Assembly (NCBI RefSeq): GCF_003952185.1 | Contig: NZ_RXFS01000004.1 | Span: forward strand, 372,001 to 436,000 | Direction: 5' to 3' | DNA from: Variovorax sp. 679 | GTDB taxonomy: Bacteria; Pseudomonadota; Gammaproteobacteria; Burkholderiales; Burkholderiaceae_C | DNA: 64,000 bases | In this document: positions 61,561 through 64,000 of the stretch, piece after piece | Layout: each line of letters opens with the position of its first letter | How positions within the stretch are numbered: the stretch's first letter is position 1 | The notes under the pieces: model-generated | Databases searched by the model: none | What the model saw: the letters and a program-made list of their open reading frames with translations, nothing else | Told to the model about the DNA's origin: nothing | Program-made: the position numbers and the translations under genes

Positions 61561-62538
61561 ATGATCCTCCTGGCCTCCAACGAAAACCCCCTCGGCATGC
61601 CCGAATCGGCCCGCCGCGCGGCCGCCGAAGCGCTCGCGGGCGCCGGCAACTACCCTGACAGCAACGGCACGGCGTTGAAGAACGCGCTGGCCGCCCGGCT
61701 CGACGTGCCGGCCGACTGGCTCACGCTGGGCAGCGGATCAAGCGAGATCCTCGAGCTAGCGGCGCAGGTGAGCCTGAAGCCGGGCGAGGGCGTCGTCTAT
61801 TCGCAGTACGGCTTCATCGTCTACGCGGCCGCCACGGCGCATGCCCATGCGCACGCAACTGTCGTGCCGTCGCGCGACTTCGGCCACGACCTCGACGCGA
61901 TGCGCGCAGCCATCGGCGACGACACGAAGCTGGTGTTCGTCGCCAACCCGAACAACCCGACCGGCACCTTCATCGATGCGGCGCCGCTCCTGGCCTTCCT
62001 GCAGTCGGTGCCCGCGCACGTGACGGTGCTGCTGGACGAGGCCTACACCGAATACCTGTCGCCCGCGCAGCGCTACAACAGCATCGAGTGGGTGCGGCGG
62101 CTGCCCAACCTGATCGTGGCGCGCACTTTCTCCAAGGCCTTCGGCCTGGCCGGGCTGCGCATCGGCTACGGCGTGTCGCAGCCGGCGCTCACGTCACGCA
62201 TGAACGCGCACCGCCCGCGCTTCAACGTGACGACGCCGGCGCAGGCCGCGGCGGTGGCGGCGCTGGCCGATGCGGAGTTTCTGGCGCGCACCTACGAACT
62301 CAACACGGCAGGGCGCGACCAGCTCGCCACGGGCTTCAGGGAACTCGGCCTCGAGTACGTTCCTTCGTCCGGCAATTTCCTGATGGTGCGCGTCGGCGAC
62401 GCGCAGGCCGTGCATGCGCGCCTGCTGGCGGCCGGCATCGAGGTCTCGCTGCTCGGCCCCTACGGCCTGCCGGAGTGGCTGCGCGTCAGCATCGGCCTGC
62501 CCGGGCAGAACGGCGCGGTGCTGGCGGCCCTGCGCTGA
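61561..62538 (+). CDS. HisC-like class I/II aminotransferase
   Basis: This PLP enzyme of 325 residues resembles histidinol-phosphate aminotransferases: LLASNENPLG at the start, NPNNPTGT at 129-136, LLDEAYTEYL near 158-167 and PLP lysine Lys192 in RTFSKAFGLAGLRIGY. It lacks the 25-30 residues that usually precede SNENPLG, and an in-frame stop 21 bp upstream excludes a longer frame. The location outside a his operon suggests another amino acid or a paralogue. It is followed by a Bug-receptor gene after 70 bp. Confidence 0.85.
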   Translation: MILLASNENPLGMPESARRAAAEALAGAGNYPDSNGTALKNALAARLDVPADWLTLGSGSSEILELAAQVSLKPGEGVVYSQYGFIVYAAATAHAHAHATVVPSRDFGHDLDAMRAAIGDDTKLVFVANPNNPTGTFIDAAPLLAFLQSVPAHVTVLLDEAYTEYLSPAQRYNSIEWVRRLPNLIVARTFSKAFGLAGLRIGYGVSQPALTSRMNAHRPRFNVTTPAQAAAVAALADAEFLARTYELNTAGRDQLATGFRELGLEYVPSSGNFLMVRVGDAQAVHARLLAAGIEVSLLGPYGLPEWLRVSIGLPGQNGAVLAALR

Positions 62539-62608
62539 GCCGAGCCGAGTAAAGCCGGGGGAGCCCGGCGGGTCCGACATTTCCACAACGCCCCGAGGAG
62601 ACAAGACC

Positions 62609-63577
62609 ATGAAACGCCGTCAGTTCGCAGCGCAATCCGCTGCCGTTCTCGCCGTCGCGGCCGCCGCGCCGCTGGTGTTCGCGCAGGACCGCACGGTGCG
62701 CATCCTGGTCGGCTTTCCGCCGGGCGGGTCGGTGGACGTGGTGGCGCGGGTGCTGGCCGAGAAGATGCGCGTGTCGCTCGGGCAGAACGTCATCATCGAC
62801 AACAAGCCCGGCGCTGCCGGCCGGCTCGCGCTGGGCGAGCTGAAGCGCGCGGCGCCCGACGGCAACACGCTGGCCTTTTCGCCCAGCGGCGCGATGGTGA
62901 TCCACCCGTGGCTCTATCCGAACCTCGGCTACGACCCGGCCAAGGACTTCACGCCGATCGCCCTCGGCAGCACCTTCGACTTCGCGGTGACGGCCGGGCC
63001 CGGCGCGCCCGCCGGCGACCTGAAGACGGTGCTCGCATGGATGAAGGCCAACCCCGCCAAGGCCAACTACGCCACCTCGGGCGCGGGCACCGTGCCGCAC
63101 TTCGCCGGGCAGCTGATCGCACAGGCGATCGGCGTGCCGATGACGCACGTGGCCTATCGCGGCGGTGCGCCGGCCGCGCAGGACCTGATCGGCGGCCAGG
63201 TGCCGCTGATGGTCGATACCGCTTCGGAAACCATCGAGCACCACCGCGCCGGCAAGGTCCGCATCCTCGCGGTGACGGGCGAGCAGCGCAGCCGCGCGCT
63301 GCCCGAGGTGCCTACGCTGAAGGAGGCGGGCATCAACGTGGCGGCCGATGCCTTCTTCGGGCTGTATGGCCCGCCGGGCATGTCGCCCGAACTGGTCGCG
63401 CGGATCGACAAGGCCGTGGCCGATGCGCTGCGCATGCCCGACGTGCAGGAAAAGATCTATTCGCTGGGGCTCGTGCCTGCGCACGCGGGGCCGGTCGAAC
63501 TGGCGGCCATCCAGGCGGCGCATCTGAAGCGCTGGGAAATGCCGATCAAGAACTCCGGCTTCAAGGCTGAGTCCTGA
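62609..63577 (+). CDS. Bug-family tripartite tricarboxylate transporter substrate-binding protein
   Basis: This periplasmic receptor of 322 residues has a signal peptide ending PLVFAQ near residue 25. Bug landmarks are RILVGFPPGGSVDVVAR, KPGAAGRLALGELK and MTHVAYRGGAPAAQDLIGG. GAGGAG precedes the ATG. No membrane subunits are adjacent. The convergent IclR gene starts its stop only five bases away. It may be co-transcribed with the aminotransferase. Confidence 0.92.
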   Translation: MKRRQFAAQSAAVLAVAAAAPLVFAQDRTVRILVGFPPGGSVDVVARVLAEKMRVSLGQNVIIDNKPGAAGRLALGELKRAAPDGNTLAFSPSGAMVIHPWLYPNLGYDPAKDFTPIALGSTFDFAVTAGPGAPAGDLKTVLAWMKANPAKANYATSGAGTVPHFAGQLIAQAIGVPMTHVAYRGGAPAAQDLIGGQVPLMVDTASETIEHHRAGKVRILAVTGEQRSRALPEVPTLKEAGINVAADAFFGLYGPPGMSPELVARIDKAVADALRMPDVQEKIYSLGLVPAHAGPVELAAIQAAHLKRWEMPIKNSGFKAES

Positions 63578-63581
63578 TCGC

Positions 63582-64000
63582 TCAGACCTGCCCGCTGAGT
63601 TCCTTCGCCGCCGCGCGCACCGGCTCGATGTAGCGCTCGTCGTAGCGGTGCGTGGGCATCGTCAGCGTGACGGCCGCCGCCAGGCTGCCGTCGGCACGGA
63701 ACACTGGCGCCGAGATTCCGGCCAGCTCGGCCGTGCGGTCGCCCACCAGCGCGCAAAACCCCTGCGCGCGGATGCCGTCGTACAGCTTGCGTTCCTTCGC
63801 GCCGCGCGGCAGCTCGGCCTCCGGGCCGAAGGCGATCAGCACGCGCGCGCCCGCGCCGCGATCGTTGGGCAGCAGGTCGCCGGCGCGCACGTGGTCGCGC
63901 ACCACATGCGACGAATCGACCCGGAACTGGCACAGGCGCACCCAGCTGTCGCCCTGCTCCTGGCGCACGTGGTACGCCGCGCTCTCGCCGGTGGCCGCGA
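63582..64000 (-). CDS. IclR-family transcriptional regulator, C-terminal part (continues past the right edge)
   Basis: The visible 139 residues are the effector-binding domain of an IclR regulator: ATGESAAYHVRQEQGD at the left edge of the visible part, RVLIAFGPEAELP, GDRTAELAGISAPVFRADG and the C-terminal ERYIEPVRAAAKEL. The DNA-binding N-terminus lies outside the window. IclR proteins often control nearby uptake and catabolic genes, here probably the Bug receptor or glyoxylate genes (inference). Confidence 0.9.
   Translation of the reverse strand, partial: AATGESAAYHVRQEQGDSWVRLCQFRVDSSHVVRDHVRAGDLLPNDRGAGARVLIAFGPEAELPRGAKERKLYDGIRAQGFCALVGDRTAELAGISAPVFRADGSLAAAVTLTMPTHRYDERYIEPVRAAAKELSGQV

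Overview
The window is about 68-70% GC (estimated by eye), densely coded, and reads as a chromosomal segment of a betaproteobacterium of the Comamonadaceae, most likely Variovorax or a close relative. The evidence is the leuS-lptE-holA-proA order, the ferrooxidans-type glutamate-cysteine ligase next to kup and gshB, several periplasmic Bug-type receptors, and a repeat type I associate with Comamonadaceae. I see no prophage, insertion sequence, CRISPR array, rRNA or tRNA. The genus is inferred from gene order and protein style, not from a marker comparison.

Layout. 1-11.0 kb (minus): a glycogen/alpha-glucan operon, transcribed as alpha-glucosidase, glgB, glgX, glgC, glgA, glgP (glgP runs off the left edge). 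A 661-bp imperfect inverted-repeat element fills almost the whole glgB-glgX gap. 11.1-13.7 kb (plus): a three-gene cluster of a two-nucleotide-fold flavoprotein and two carboxymuconolactone-decarboxylase/AhpD-like proteins. 13.7-15.7 kb (minus): a Bug receptor and an opine-dehydrogenase-like enzyme. 15.9-26.1 kb (plus): housekeeping genes leuS, lptE, holA, proA, gshA, kup, gshB. 26.1-29.2 kb (minus): a TonB-dependent siderophore receptor with a Fur-like site and a class II glutamine amidotransferase.

29.3-48.5 kb is a catabolic and uptake island. On the minus strand are a complete branched-chain-type ABC transporter ending in a class-II-HDAC-like amidohydrolase, an amidase-Bug pair, an EutR-like AraC regulator and a MarR regulator. 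On the plus strand is a tightly overlapping seven-gene operon: aldehyde dehydrogenase, class III transaminase, Tm-1-like/UPF0261 protein, HAD hydrolase, second class III transaminase and two SDR dehydrogenases. A convergent orphan ABC binding protein closes it. A nearly identical 18-22-bp motif lies upstream of the three main transcription units (ABC operon, amidase operon, dehydrogenase operon), always in the same orientation toward the genes. This suggests one regulon, perhaps for uptake, deacylation, transamination and oxidation of an acylated amine or amino acid.

48.5-64.0 kb is mixed: a DHA2-family MFS pump, a zinc-ribbon metallopeptidase, a small Cys-rich CWC protein, a probable pyrophosphate-dependent phosphofructokinase, an enoyl-CoA hydratase, a DUF2917 gene divergent from a LysR regulator, a fasciclin lipoprotein, a 409-bp structured intergenic region, a two-gene operon of unknown function, an EamA protein, another MFS transporter, malate synthase G, a HisC-like aminotransferase, a third Bug receptor and an IclR regulator that runs off the right edge. 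The unknown gene pair with its hairpin-rich leader, and the shared-motif regulon, are the two observations I would follow first.
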